Positions 1 through 8,520 of a stretch of 64,000 bases of DNA are shown piece by piece; within the stretch, counting starts at the first letter, position 1; each line of letters begins with the position of its first letter. The DNA is from Enterobacter cloacae. GTDB taxonomy: Bacteria > Pseudomonadota > Gammaproteobacteria > Enterobacterales > Enterobacteriaceae. The DNA is taken from the NCBI RefSeq assembly GCF_011078175.1, contig NZ_JAALCJ010000001.1:620001-684000 (forward strand). Direction: 5' to 3'. Made by a program: the position numbers and the translations under genes. Under the pieces are notes generated by a model. That model worked only from the letters and a program-made list of their open reading frames with translations, did not search any database and had not been told where the DNA came from.

Positions 1-370
1 CAATGACAAACCCGTTCACCAGGCCGCTCAACACGCCGAGCAGCAGACCGGCCAGCACGCCGATCCACAGGCTTTCGGTCATGTTGATCACCACGGCAGT
101 GGTGACGCCTGCACAGGCAATCACCGAGGCGACCGACAGGTCAAAATCGCCGGAGGCCAGGCAAAACAGCATTCCGCAGGCCACCATGCCGGACATAGAG
201 ATCGCCAGCCCCAGCCCCTTCATATTGATGAACGTGGCGAAGTTCGGCACAAAAATCGCGCAGGCGACGAACAGGGCAGCAAAGACCACCAGCATGCCGT
301 ACTGGTCCCAGATGCGGCCAAAACTGAAAGCCGACTTCGGCGCTCCGGATGTAGTAACAGAGGACATCAT
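1..370 (-). CDS. araH: L-arabinose ABC transporter permease AraH (3' part outside window)
   Basis: Inner-membrane permease of the high-affinity arabinose importer AraFGH. Only the first ~123 codons are present; the gene runs off the left edge. The reading frame starts with two adjacent ATG codons (370 and 367) behind a TAAGGAG ribosome site; the second has the better spacing. The N-terminus (SFGRIWDQYGMLVVF) and the motif FDLSVASVIACAGV match E. coli AraH closely, and the visible part contains hydrophobic segments. It begins 11 bp after the araG stop, so both are read from the araF promoter. Identification rests on protein similarity plus operon order and is firm. Confidence 0.95.
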   Translation of the reverse strand, partial: MMSSVTTSGAPKSAFSFGRIWDQYGMLVVFAALFVACAIFVPNFATFINMKGLGLAISMSGMVACGMLFCLASGDFDLSVASVIACAGVTTAVVINMTESLWIGVLAGLLLGVLSGLVNGFVI

Positions 371-381
371 TGACTCCTTAC

Positions 382-1896
382 TCAGGCGACAGCCTGGCTA
401 ACTTTAGGCATGGCGAGACTCAACGCCTGTTGTTCATTCGCCTGTTCATGCAGCAATTCACCGGCAATTTCGCCTTCACGCATCACAACAATGCGGTCGG
501 CGACGCCCAGCACCTCGGGCAGATCGCTGGAGGCGAACAGGACCGCCACACCGCGTTTTGCCAGTTCATAGATGACGTTATAGATTTCGTGTTTCGCCCC
601 CACGTCGATACCGCGCGTTGGCTCATCCAGCAAAATGACCTTCATATCTTCCGACAGCCAGCGCCCCAGAATGGCTTTTTGCTGGTTGCCGCCGGACAGG
701 TTCATGATCAGCTGTTCAGCGCCGGGGGTTTTGATATTCAGCGAACGGATATGGTGATCCGCGTTGCTCGCCTCCCAGCCATCGTTAATCAGACATCCCG
801 CGCGGATGAACTTGCGCCGGGCAGAGATGTTGATGTTGTCGCGCACCGAGTGCACCGGAATAATGCCTTCGGCCTTTCGATCCTCCGGGCAGAGCATAAT
901 CCCCGCGTTAATCGCCTGCGCAGGCTTCTGAATATCAACCTTTTTCCCGTCGACGAAAACCTGGCCCTGGGTTATGCGCGTGCCGCCAAACAGCCCTTTC
1001 ATCAGCTCGCTGCGCCCTGCCCCCACAAGGCCAAACAGCCCGACGATTTCGCCGCTGCGCACCGAGAGTGAAATGGGCGTGCGCACGCCCGGCGCTTTGA
1101 CGTTATCCAGACGCAGACGCTCCGGGCCATACTCGCGCGGTTTCCAGTGGTAAATATCCCCCAGATCGCGTCCGACCATCGCCTGCACCAGTTGGTCATG
1201 ATTGACCTGCTGCATATCGGTGAAGGTGCGCACATAGCGGCCATCTTTAAACACGGTGATGGCATCGCTTAAGGCAAAAATCTCTTCCATACGGTGAGAA
1301 ACGTACAGAATGATGCGGCCCTCTTTGCGCAGCTCGCGGATCACGCGAAAAAGATTTTCTATTTCACGCGCCGAGAGCGAGCTGGTTGGCTCGTCAAAAG
1401 CGATAATTTTGGCGTTGCGCGCCAGCGCTTTGGCAATTTCCACCATCTGCCACTGGCCGATGGAGAGATACTTAAGGGGCGTTTGCGGATCGACATCCAG
1501 CCCAAGGTGCTTGAGCTGCAAGCCCGCTTCATAGTTGAGCAGCGAACGGTTGACCACACCGCTTTTATGCGGAAGCTGGCCAAGATAAATGTTCTCCGCC
1601 ACGGTCATCTCGGGAATGAGGTGCAGTTCCTGATAGATGATGGCGACGCCCGCATTTAACGCTGCCGTGGTGTCGGCGAAGGCCACCTCTTCGCCGCGAA
1701 TGGCCAGCGTGCCGGTGGTGGGCGTGTAGTTGCCGCTGAGAATTTTTAGCAGCGTGGATTTTCCCGCGCCGTTCTCCCCCATCAGGGCATGAACCTGGCC
1801 GGCATAGCAGTCGAAGCTGATATCGGTCAGCGCGTTTACACCGGGGAACGTTTTACCGATGCCGCGGAAAGAGAGATACGGATCAGACTGTTGCAT
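382..1896 (-). CDS. araG: L-arabinose ABC transporter ATP-binding protein AraG
   Basis: Cytoplasmic ATPase that powers arabinose uptake through AraH. At 504 residues it has the same length as E. coli AraG and contains two ABC domains, as is usual for monosaccharide importers. The first has a good Walker A (GENGAGKST, about residues 40-48) and signature LSIGQWQM; the second has a degenerate Walker A (GLVGAGRSE) but an intact LSGGNQQK signature and [12 protein letters not shown]alker B region. This asymmetry is normal for the family. It lies between araF and araH; an intercistronic hairpin separates it from araF, which should lower ATPase and permease synthesis relative to the binding protein. 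Confidence 0.97.
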   Translation of the reverse strand: MQQSDPYLSFRGIGKTFPGVNALTDISFDCYAGQVHALMGENGAGKSTLLKILSGNYTPTTGTLAIRGEEVAFADTTAALNAGVAIIYQELHLIPEMTVAENIYLGQLPHKSGVVNRSLLNYEAGLQLKHLGLDVDPQTPLKYLSIGQWQMVEIAKALARNAKIIAFDEPTSSLSAREIENLFRVIRELRKEGRIILYVSHRMEEIFALSDAITVFKDGRYVRTFTDMQQVNHDQLVQAMVGRDLGDIYHWKPREYGPERLRLDNVKAPGVRTPISLSVRSGEIVGLFGLVGAGRSELMKGLFGGTRITQGQVFVDGKKVDIQKPAQAINAGIMLCPEDRKAEGIIPVHSVRDNINISARRKFIRAGCLINDGWEASNADHHIRSLNIKTPGAEQLIMNLSGGNQQKAILGRWLSEDMKVILLDEPTRGIDVGAKHEIYNVIYELAKRGVAVLFASSDLPEVLGVADRIVVMREGEIAGELLHEQANEQQALSLAMPKVSQAVA

Positions 1897-1930
1897 AACG
1901 ACTCCGTGATTCCTGTAGTGTGTACGTCTG

Positions 1931-1953
1931 GCCCCTCACGGTGAGTGAGGGGC
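1931..1953 (-). terminator. araF-araG intercistronic hairpin
   Basis: A perfect 9-bp stem GCCCCTCAC/GTGAGGGGC with a 5-nt loop lies between the araF stop and the araG start. No U-run follows, so it is more likely an mRNA-stabilising or partial attenuator hairpin that lets the binding protein be made in excess, as in other binding-protein operons. Function is inference. Confidence 0.6.
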
Positions 1954-1967
1954 GCAATCACAGCGTA

Positions 1968-2957
1968 TTACTTACCGCCCAGTCCTTTTTTCGCCAGCTC
2001 CTCTTTGAAGTTATCGCGGGTGATTAGCACCACATCGGTCACTTCCGTGAATTTCGGCGGTTCAACCCCTTTGGTCACCCAGTTGTAGAGCATTTCGCTG
2101 GATTTATAGCCGTGAACATCCGGGCTTGGCAGCAGAGAGCCGTAGAAGCCGGTCGCCTGCGCTTTAGACAGTTCGCTCACGGCGTCAACGCCGTTGATGC
2201 CGATCCCGATCACGTCCGGCGCTTTAAAGCCCTGGCCTTCCGTTGCACGCACGCCGCCCAGCACGGTGTTGTCGTTCATCCCCACTACCAGCCAGTGCTT
2301 CACCTCCGGATGCTGGACGAGCATGGAGTTCGCCGCATCAAAGGCGCCCGGAATATCGTTGGATTTAGTGGGGACTCTGTAGATCTGTTTTTCCGGGAAG
2401 CCGGCCGCTTTGAGCGCGTCCATGGACCCGGTAGTACGACGACGGGCAGTGTCCAGCTCGTCTGCGGTAATCGCCATCACGGCGGTCTCTTTGACATCCC
2501 AGCCGCGTTTTTGCATCTCTTTATAGAGCTCCTGGCCCTGACGCTCACCGATTTTGGTGGCCGCCATCATTACCAGCGGAACGGTATCCATCGGTTTGCC
2601 TTTGGCATTCACGAACTGATCGTCCACCGCGATGACCTTCATGTCGTAACCGCGCGCTTTCGCTGCAATGGCCGAACCCAGTTTTGGATCCGGGGTACAG
2701 ATAACGAAACCTTTCGCGCCGCTGGCCGCCAGGCTATCAATGGCGTTCAGCGTTTTCTCGCCGTCTGGCACGGCGATTTTAATTACCTCAAATCCCAAAT
2801 CTTTTCCGGCTTTATCAGCAAATTTCCATTCGGTCTGGAACCACGGTTCTTCAGGCTGTTTGACCAGAAAACCGAGCTTTAAATTTTCAGCGATAGCGGA
2901 TTGTGACATAACGGCAGCCAGGCCGATGGCCGCCAGCGCTTTAGTAAATTTGTGCAT
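1968..2957 (-). CDS. araF: L-arabinose-binding periplasmic protein AraF
   Basis: Periplasmic receptor that delivers L-arabinose to AraGH. The start at 2957 (MHKFTKALAAIG) is chosen because it gives the E. coli N-terminus and has a GGAG ribosome site; an in-frame ATG seven codons earlier has none. A Sec signal peptide is visible with likely cleavage after SAIA (about residue 23), leaving a mature N-terminus ENLKLGF. The body is a type I periplasmic sugar-binding fold. First gene of araFGH. Regulation by AraC and CRP is known for E. coli; AraC-like half sites are seen upstream here. Confidence 0.96.
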   Translation of the reverse strand: MHKFTKALAAIGLAAVMSQSAIAENLKLGFLVKQPEEPWFQTEWKFADKAGKDLGFEVIKIAVPDGEKTLNAIDSLAASGAKGFVICTPDPKLGSAIAAKARGYDMKVIAVDDQFVNAKGKPMDTVPLVMMAATKIGERQGQELYKEMQKRGWDVKETAVMAITADELDTARRRTTGSMDALKAAGFPEKQIYRVPTKSNDIPGAFDAANSMLVQHPEVKHWLVVGMNDNTVLGGVRATEGQGFKAPDVIGIGINGVDAVSELSKAQATGFYGSLLPSPDVHGYKSSEMLYNWVTKGVEPPKFTEVTDVVLITRDNFKEELAKKGLGGK

Positions 2958-3245
2958 GGTAAACTCCAGCTTTAGCATTCTTATCTGTAGGGAATAATGG
3001 CGAACAAAATATTTAATCGGACGTAAAACAAGGCATTAGCGCTTAGCTCGTCATAAGCGTTATTGCTGGAGATAGTTTTAGCGGGAAATTAATCATCCAT
3101 AAGAGAGCGCCATCACACCGCAGAATTACAGTAATTGCGTACATAAATTCAGCGAAAAATGACATAAAAAAGGACGTAATTGTCCTACAAATCGAAAGGA
3201 ATTAAGCAGGATTATCCATAAGGTCAGCTAAGAAATCCCTGTAAC
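2958..3245 (-). promoter_or_regulatory. araFGH control region with AraC-like half sites
   Basis: This 290-bp AT-rich stretch without a gene lies upstream of araF. Two copies of ATCCATAAG (3095-3103 and 3214-3222), the second within GCAGGATTATCCATAAGG, resemble the araI1 half site of the E. coli araBAD promoter. Both have the same orientation and are about 119 bp apart, an arrangement compatible with paired or looped AraC binding. I did not find a convincing CRP palindrome. Resemblance is by eye, so the assignment is moderate. Confidence 0.5.
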
Positions 3246-3265
3246 CCGGGCGCCTTAGCGCCCGG
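3246..3265 (-). terminator. GC-rich hairpin after the DJ-1-like gene
   Basis: A perfect 8-bp stem CCGGGCGC/GCGCCCGG with loop CTTA begins 8 nt after the stop of the minus-strand DJ-1-like gene. There is no T-run on the distal side, so it may be a terminator with weak tail or a REP-like unit. Confidence 0.5.
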
Positions 3266-3273
3266 CAGAAAAA

Positions 3274-3831
3274 TTACCAGGGATAATAAATGTGTTCAGC
3301 ATGATCCCGTACGGGGGCCTCATCACCCAACAGACGAGCAGAGAGCGTCAGCGCAAAGTCAAAAGCGTGCCCCAGCCCCTTGCCGCTAATGAGGTTATTA
3401 TCCACCACGACCGGCGCATCCACATATACTCCATCATCAACGCTCTGCCAGAGATCGCCGGAACAGACGTAGCGGCGCCCCTTCAGTAGCCCGTTACCGC
3501 CCAGCACCCGCGCGGCCGCAGAGCAGATCGGGCAGATGAGCTTGCCGTGCTCGTCGTGCGCGGAAACAAAGCGGATCACCTCCTCGTTAGCCGCAAGATT
3601 GACGCTCCCCTGCGGCCCTCCGGGCAGCACAACCGCGTCATACAGCGTATTAATGCGCTCCGTTAACGCACTGTCAGCCACCATGGGGATATTGTGGTAA
3701 CTCACTACCGCACGGGTCTCCGCGCAGGCCAGCGTCTCCACCTCAATCTGTAAACGTCGCAGAATATCAATAGTGATAATCGCTTCTGCTTCTTCAAAAC
3801 CGGGTGCCAGCAGCACCGCAACGTTAGCCAT
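3274..3831 (-). CDS. DJ-1/PfpI (ThiJ) family protein
   Basis: A 185-residue flavodoxin-like protein of the DJ-1/PfpI superfamily, which includes YajL, YhbO and human DJ-1 (chaperone, deglycase or glyoxalase activities are reported for members). The nucleophile elbow is visible as PICSAA with Cys at about residue 103, and the conserved acidic residue that tunes its pKa is present as Glu16 in GFEEAEA. Start at 3831 is the second of two adjacent ATGs; GAGG lies 6 nt upstream. Single gene, divergent from ftnB over a ~500-bp spacer. Exact substrate cannot be told from sequence. It is not at this place in E. coli K-12. Confidence 0.85.
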   Translation of the reverse strand: MANVAVLLAPGFEEAEAIITIDILRRLQIEVETLACAETRAVVSYHNIPMVADSALTERINTLYDAVVLPGGPQGSVNLAANEEVIRFVSAHDEHGKLICPICSAAARVLGGNGLLKGRRYVCSGDLWQSVDDGVYVDAPVVVDNNLISGKGLGHAFDFALTLSARLLGDEAPVRDHAEHIYYPW

Positions 3832-4335
3832 CATAAACCTCAACGAATGAAACGATGTAAAACAGTGTTTCATTTTCTCGCTTTATCAGATCACGATCTT
3901 GCGACGCGATCACAGAACCGTATATTGAGTGAAAATTGATTTAGCTCAAATTTGATACGACAGGATATATTTGCAGATATTATTTCTGATTTAACACTTC
4001 TACAGAATTTCCCGCCAAAGAATGTTTCCTGAAACGTTAAAAATGAACATAAGTTACTTTTAACTTACTTACATCAATAGCTTACATAAAAGCCAATCTC
4101 GTCACCCTCTGTCCATTTTGGGCTATATTTAAATTTGTAATGTATGGTAAACACAGCTCGATTAAGAGTTTTCTTACGTCGAAGAGCAGCGTATGCTTAT
4201 TTAAATCGAACACAGGAAGTGAATTTTCGAGTTTTTTTACCTTGCAGAAATCTATTTCTGCCATTCAATCGTCAATACCTGCCGGGTCAGGTTAAGTAGT
4301 GGACATCAAGTCCCACAGTCAATAAGGATATGAGA
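3832..4335. other. Divergent intergenic region between the DJ-1-like gene and ftnB
   Basis: About 500 bp, AT-rich, without a supported gene; a 60-codon minus frame at 4082-4264 has no ribosome site or similarity I can see. It must hold the promoters of both flanking genes. I see AT-tracts and several TAACTTA-type repeats around 4050-4080 (AAGTTACTTTTAACTTACTTACATC) but no clear operator. Confidence 0.5.
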
Positions 4336-4839
4336 ATGACTACCCAAACGATGATGCAAAAGCTGAATGCCCAGATGAACCTGGAGTTTTATGCTTCAAA
4401 TCTGCATCTGCATTTGAGCGCGTGGTGTTCCAGAAAAAGCCTCAACGGCACTGCCACCTTCTTTCGTACTCAGGCGCAAAGTAACGTCACGCACATGATG
4501 CGTGTCTTTAACTTTTTGAAAGCCGTCGGGGCAAACCCTACCGTCAAAGAGCTTGAAACGATTGAAGATAATTACACTTCTCTGGAAGAACTGTTTCAGA
4601 AAACGCTCGAAGAGTATGAGCAACGCTGTGCGAAGCTGAGCAAACTGGCTGATGAAGCCAAGGCGCAACAGGACATCACTACCCTCAAGTTTTTACGTGA
4701 TATGGACAGAGAGCAGCAGCAGGATGGCATGCTGCTGAAGACGCTCGCAGATGAAATCCGCAACGCGAAGCGCGCGGGGATTTGTCTGGAGCAGACGGAC
4801 CGCCATCTTCTCGACATTGCTACCGTGCAACACCACTAG
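4336..4839 (+). CDS. ftnB: Ferritin-like protein FtnB
   Basis: A 167-residue four-helix protein matching E. coli FtnB in length and sequence, a ferritin paralogue thought to help move iron or repair iron-sulfur clusters rather than to store iron. Start 4336 is preferred to the ATG at 4330 because TAAGGA then has normal spacing. Compared with FtnA numbering, Glu17, His53 and Gln127 are kept, but Glu50 is Asn and position 94 is Tyr, so the diiron ferroxidase centre is incomplete, as known for FtnB. It stands alone, followed by a hairpin. Distinct from the true ferritin FtnA encoded at 9945. Confidence 0.93.
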   Translation: MTTQTMMQKLNAQMNLEFYASNLHLHLSAWCSRKSLNGTATFFRTQAQSNVTHMMRVFNFLKAVGANPTVKELETIEDNYTSLEELFQKTLEEYEQRCAKLSKLADEAKAQQDITTLKFLRDMDREQQQDGMLLKTLADEIRNAKRAGICLEQTDRHLLDIATVQHH

Positions 4840-4848
4840 GTCCCTTCA

Positions 4849-4870
4849 CCCACTCCCGTCAGGGAGTGGG
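4849..4870 (+). terminator. Hairpin after ftnB
   Basis: A perfect 9-bp stem CCCACTCCC/GGGAGTGGG with loop GTCA lies 10 nt after the ftnB stop. The T-rich tail is poor, so termination may be partial. Confidence 0.55.
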
Positions 4871-4980
4871 TACCAACTCCCTGCTTTTGCTGACATTTAA
4901 CAAATCAGATCTTGCTCCCAATGAATAACCACACATCGTGTAATGATTTGTTTAATTACATTCATTGACGAGGGAGCATC

Positions 4981-6324
4981 ATGATCACCATTGAGTTTAT
5001 TGTCATTATCCTCTGCCTGCTGATAGGCACCCGCTTCGGCGGGATGGGCCTGGGGCTGATAAGCGGCATTGGCCTGTTTGTTTTGAGTTTTATCTTTGGT
5101 CTGCAACCCGGTAAACCGCCGGTTGACGTGATGCTCACAATCCTCGCCGTCATCGGCTGTGCGGCCACGCTACAGACCGCCGGTGGCCTGAACGTAATGA
5201 TGCAATTCGCAGAGCGCCTGCTGCGTAAACATCCGCAGCACATCACTCTGCTGGCGCCCTTCACCACCTGGATGCTGACCTTCCTCTGCGGAACCGGGCA
5301 CGTCGTTTACACCATGTTTCCTATTATCGCGGATATCGCCCTGAAAAAAGGCATCCGCCCGGAACGGCCGATGGCGGTGGCCTCGGTGGCATCGCAGATG
5401 GCGATCACCGCCTCCCCCGTTTCCGTGGCCGTCGTTTCGCTGGTCTCCATTCTGGGTGCGCAGCACGGCATCGGCCACGCGTGGGGGATCCTCGAAATTC
5501 TTGCGGTCTCCGTACCGGCCTCACTGTCTGGCGTCGCCATTGCGGCACTGTGGAGCTTGCGTCGCGGGAAAAACCTCGCAGACGATCCTGAATTTCAGGA
5601 AAAACTGAAAGATCCGAAACAGCGGGAGTTTATCTATGGAGGAACGGAGACGTTGATGGATCAGCGTTTCCCGAAACAGGCCTACTGGTCCACGTGGATC
5701 TTCTTCGCCGGGATTGCCGTTGTGGTCCTGCTGGGTGCGCTGCCCGAGCTGCGTCCGGCGTTTGAGATCAAAGGTAAAATGACGGCCCTGTCGATGAACC
5801 TTGTCATTCAGATGATGATGCTGATCGCCGGGGCCATTATGCTGATGACCTGCAAGGTGAATGCATCGGCCATTTCAAACGGGGCGGTATTTAAGGCGGG
5901 GATGGTCGCGATTTTCTCGGTGTTTGGCGTGGCATGGATGAGCGATACCTTTTTTCAGGCGCATCTCGACGAGCTGAAAATGGCGCTGGAGGGGGTAGTG
6001 AAGAGTCATCCCTGGACGTATGCCATCGTGCTGTTTCTGGTCTCAAAACTGGTTAACAGCCAGGCTGCCGCTTTAACCGCGGTGGCTCCAATGGGCTTGA
6101 TGCTGGGCATCGACCCTAAAATGCTGGTGGCTTTCTTCCCGGCGTCGTATGGCTACTTTGTGCTGCCGACCTATCCGAGCGATCTGGCCTGTATCGGATT
6201 CGATCGCTCCGGCACCACCCGCATCGGTAAATTCATCATCAACCACAGCTTTATTCTGCCGGGGCTGATTGGCGTAAGCTGTGCCTGCGTGGTGAGCTAT
6301 TTGCTGGTGCAGACGTTCTTCTGA
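4981..6324 (+). CDS. Anaerobic C4-dicarboxylate transporter, DcuA/DcuB family
   Basis: A 447-residue inner-membrane carrier for fumarate, succinate, malate or aspartate exchange. Family landmarks include LQPGKPPVDVML, LCGTGHVVYT and VLPTYPSDLA...FDRSGTTRIGKF, all closer to DcuB than to DcuA, with about ten or more hydrophobic helices. Length agrees with DcuB (446). A strong ribosome site (GAGGGAG) precedes the ATG. It sits alone between ftnB and yecJ, a place where E. coli K-12 has no Dcu gene, so it is probably an additional paralogue rather than the fumarate-respiration dcuB; I therefore give no symbol. No clear FNR site was seen upstream. Confidence 0.88.
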   Translation: MITIEFIVIILCLLIGTRFGGMGLGLISGIGLFVLSFIFGLQPGKPPVDVMLTILAVIGCAATLQTAGGLNVMMQFAERLLRKHPQHITLLAPFTTWMLTFLCGTGHVVYTMFPIIADIALKKGIRPERPMAVASVASQMAITASPVSVAVVSLVSILGAQHGIGHAWGILEILAVSVPASLSGVAIAALWSLRRGKNLADDPEFQEKLKDPKQREFIYGGTETLMDQRFPKQAYWSTWIFFAGIAVVVLLGALPELRPAFEIKGKMTALSMNLVIQMMMLIAGAIMLMTCKVNASAISNGAVFKAGMVAIFSVFGVAWMSDTFFQAHLDELKMALEGVVKSHPWTYAIVLFLVSKLVNSQAAALTAVAPMGLMLGIDPKMLVAFFPASYGYFVLPTYPSDLACIGFDRSGTTRIGKFIINHSFILPGLIGVSCACVVSYLLVQTFF

Positions 6325-6404
6325 CCCTTCTGCGGGCGACAGGCTCTGTCGCCCTTCGACGTAAAATCAGAAAAAAGTTTCTAATTTTAAAACATCGGTT
6401 TATT

Positions 6405-6656
6405 TTAGTGTGACTCACCCTGCGGTGTGAAGCGGAGTTCAATCAGCGCGATCGCTTTCTGGATCGCACGGAGCGTAACCGGGTCCGCCGCAGCAGGATG
6501 GTTGGTGAAATCGATGTTTTTCAGTTGGGTCGACATCTTTTCGCGTACCTCAACCGGCGCGATAACGTCAATCACATCAAGGATTTGTTTGATAACCAGC
6601 TGGCAGGCGACGACGTCAGATACCAGTTCCTGATCGGCGCTCAGGTTTTGTGACAT
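6405..6656 (-). CDS. yecJ: YecJ family protein (DUF2766)
   Basis: An 83-residue cytoplasmic protein nearly identical to E. coli YecJ (start [19 protein letters not shown], end FTPQGESH). The start at 6656 has an AAGGAG site 8 nt upstream; the longer frame to 6776 crosses the azuC terminator and is not real. No function is established for the family; mostly helical with a conserved [16 protein letters not shown] segment. Convergent with the Dcu gene and followed by azuC further upstream on the same strand, as in E. coli. Confidence 0.93.
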   Translation of the reverse strand: MSQNLSADQELVSDVVACQLVIKQILDVIDVIAPVEVREKMSTQLKNIDFTNHPAAADPVTLRAIQKAIALIELRFTPQGESH

Positions 6657-6733
6657 GGGATTCTCCTTATTCAAAGGCCGCCATAGTAGCAAAACAGACG
6701 CCCTTCCATCTCCCTCCCGTCGTCCGCAGACAT

Positions 6734-6761
6734 AAAAAAACCTGCCGAAGCAGGTTTTTTT
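6734..6761. terminator. Bidirectional terminator after azuC
   Basis: Stem CCTGC/GCAGG with loop CGAA is flanked by a run of seven A on one side and seven T on the other. It ends the minus-strand azuC transcript 2 nt after the azuC stop codon and could be part of the AzuCR RNA. Confidence 0.85.
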
Positions 6762-6888
6762 ATCAGAACATCGCACCCGGTGGGACGTCTTTAAACGTAG
6801 TGCAGTAGTTTGCCCACATGCTTTTCAGGATTTTGCGCAGTTTCATTATGTTGCTCCAGTAACGTGTTATGCAGGTGTTATCATCAAT
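6736..6888 (-). ncRNA. azuCR: Probable AzuCR dual-function RNA
   Basis: In E. coli the azuC mRNA (IsrB/AzuCR, about 160 nt) both encodes the AzuC peptide and acts as a base-pairing RNA. Here a transcript from the predicted start near 6888 to the terminator would be about 150 nt, which agrees. Boundaries are inferred from a TATTAT -10 box at 6895-6900 and from the terminator; the base-pairing role is carried over from E. coli. Confidence 0.55.
6763..6846 (-). CDS. azuC: Small membrane-associated protein AzuC (27 aa)
   Basis: This short gene lies upstream of yecJ. The 27 codons give [15 protein letters not shown] then [12 protein letters not shown], which matches E. coli AzuC (28 aa; [10 protein letters not shown]...FKDVPPG) almost throughout. 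A GGAG site lies 8 nt before the ATG and a terminator follows the stop directly. The N-terminal half is an amphipathic, positively charged helix that should associate with the inner membrane; in E. coli AzuC is reported to interact with the glycerol-3-phosphate dehydrogenase GlpD. Position next to yecJ is conserved. It is too short for most gene finders. Confidence 0.92.
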   Translation of the reverse strand: MKLRKILKSMWANYCTTFKDVPPGAMF

Positions 6889-6894
6889 GCGCTT

Positions 6895-6944
6895 ATAATA
6901 TGACCACCGTCACAAAAATCAACCATTTTGTGACCTGCATCACG
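6895..6944 (-). promoter_or_regulatory. azuC promoter with CRP site
   Basis: A near-consensus CRP palindrome TGTGACCTGCATCACG lies at 6929-6944 and a TATTAT -10 box at 6895-6900 on the minus strand. The palindrome centre falls roughly 48 bp before the predicted start. Carbon-source control of azuC through CRP is reported for E. coli; activation versus repression cannot be read from spacing alone. Confidence 0.65.
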
Positions 6945-7059
6945 GTTACTGAATCCTCAGTGCTGCTGGTTTGTTAAAAAAGCCGTGAAAGATCCGCACG
7001 TTACAGGCTTATAAATTCCAGTAAATGTTTATAAAATTTTTTGAGCGGGCAGGAAGAGA

Positions 7060-8478
7060 ATGAGTGAAAACGTATCCGGCAAAGAGAGCCGTGGATTATC
7101 GCCTGCGGCGCTGCTGGTTGCAGGTGCTTTCTTTATGGAGTTTCTGGACGGGACGGTGATTGCCACCGCGCTGCCGGATATGGCAAAAAGCTTCGGCGTT
7201 CAGGCCGTGGATCTGAATATCGGCATCAGCGCCTATCTGATCACTCTGGCCGTGCTGATCCCCGCCAGCGGCTGGATCGCCGACCGCTTCGGCGCGCGAA
7301 AAGTGTTTGCCCTCGCGCTGGCGATTTTCACGCTGGCCTCGGTATTTTGCGGCCTGTCCACCACGCTCGATCAGTTCGTTGCGATGCGCGTGCTCCAGGG
7401 CATGGGTGGCGCGCTAATGGTGCCCGTGGGTCGCCTTGCCGTGTTACGCACCACGCCAAAACACCAGCTTATCACGGCTATCGCCACCCTGACGTGGCCT
7501 GCACTGGTTGCGCCGATCATCGGTCCGCCGCTGGGCGGGTTCATTACAAGCTATGCCGACTGGCGCTGGATCTTCTTTATTAACGTGCCGCTGGGGATAA
7601 TCGCCATTTTGCTGGCACTGCGCATCATTCCAGACCTGCATGAAGATACCCGTCGTCCGTTTGATTTACCGGGTTTTGTTGTTACCACCCTTGCCATGGT
7701 GAGCCTGGTTTATGCGATGGAGCTCATGGGCGGAGAGCCACTGCGGGCAGGATTAACGGCCACGCTGTTCATCGTCGGTATCGTCGCGTTGAGCCTGGCG
7801 CTGCGTCACTTTAAGCGGGCTACCTGGCCGATGATCAGGCTTGATGCAATGCAGGTGCCGACATTTCGCGTCACCCTGTACGGCGGATCGCTGTTTCGCG
7901 CCTCCATCAGCGCGGTTCCGTTCCTGTTACCGCTGATGTTCCAGGTCGGTTTTGGCATGAATGCGTTTCACTCGGGCGTGCTGGTGCTGGCTGTTTTCGT
8001 AGGCAATCTCACCGTTAAACCGGCGACAACGCCTCTGATCCGCAGCCTGGGGTTTAAGCGGCTGTTGCTGATTAACGGTGCGCTGAATGTGCTGGCGTTG
8101 CTGGCCTGCGCGTTTCTCACGCCACAGACTCCCGCGTGGATCGTCATGCTGATCCTCTTTCTCGGCGGCGTTTTCCGTTCTATTCAGTTTACGGCCATCA
8201 GCACGCTGGCCTTTGCGGATGTGCCATCGGCGCAGATGAGCTATGCCAACACCCTGTTTTCAACCGCAACGCAGCTTGCCGTGGGGCTTGGGATCACGCT
8301 CGGGGCAATTGGTATTCGTATCGGAGAAAAAGTCGGTGAAGCGATAGGGTTTGCCGACATGCCTGGAATGAGCTTCCGGCTGGCATTTGTGGCGATCGCA
8401 CTGATCTGCCTGGTGGGAATGTTTGACACGCTGCGTCTGAGCAAAGATGCGGGTAGCGCGGTCTCAACGAAAAAGTAA
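7060..8478 (+). CDS. MFS efflux transporter, DHA2 (EmrB/QacA-like, MdtD-like)
   Basis: A 472-residue inner-membrane drug:proton antiporter-type protein. Motif D1 (FLDGTVIATALP), motif A (GWIADRFGARKV) and motif C (APIIGPPLGGF) are all readable, followed by DWRWIFFINVPLG, which marks the DHA2 group with up to 14 helices. Length and sequence resemble MdtD (471 aa) but identity is moderate, so it is a paralogue. An AGGAAGAG site precedes the ATG. It is monocistronic, convergent with the RpiB-like gene, and missing from this place in K-12. The substrate is unknown. Confidence 0.85.
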   Translation: MSENVSGKESRGLSPAALLVAGAFFMEFLDGTVIATALPDMAKSFGVQAVDLNIGISAYLITLAVLIPASGWIADRFGARKVFALALAIFTLASVFCGLSTTLDQFVAMRVLQGMGGALMVPVGRLAVLRTTPKHQLITAIATLTWPALVAPIIGPPLGGFITSYADWRWIFFINVPLGIIAILLALRIIPDLHEDTRRPFDLPGFVVTTLAMVSLVYAMELMGGEPLRAGLTATLFIVGIVALSLALRHFKRATWPMIRLDAMQVPTFRVTLYGGSLFRASISAVPFLLPLMFQVGFGMNAFHSGVLVLAVFVGNLTVKPATTPLIRSLGFKRLLLINGALNVLALLACAFLTPQTPAWIVMLILFLGGVFRSIQFTAISTLAFADVPSAQMSYANTLFSTATQLAVGLGITLGAIGIRIGEKVGEAIGFADMPGMSFRLAFVAIALICLVGMFDTLRLSKDAGSAVSTKK

Positions 8479-8486
8479 GGTTCTGT

Positions 8487-8512
8487 GCCGGGCAGGCAAC
8501 GCACCGCCCGGC
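8487..8512. terminator. REP-like hairpin between convergent genes
   Basis: Inverted arms GCCGGGC/GCCCGGC with a 12-nt loop lie between the convergent MFS and RpiB-like genes. The sequence has the style of an enterobacterial REP unit and may act as a transcript end for both genes. Confidence 0.5.
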
Positions 8513-8520
8513 AAAGGGAA

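Noticed and set aside
370..1071. 233-codon plus-strand ORF
   Set aside because: It lies wholly within araG on the other strand; no ribosome site or family pattern. Shadow of a GC-rich gene.
6405..6776. YecJ extended to 123 codons
   Set aside because: The extension crosses the azuC terminator; the conserved protein and a good ribosome site begin at 6656.
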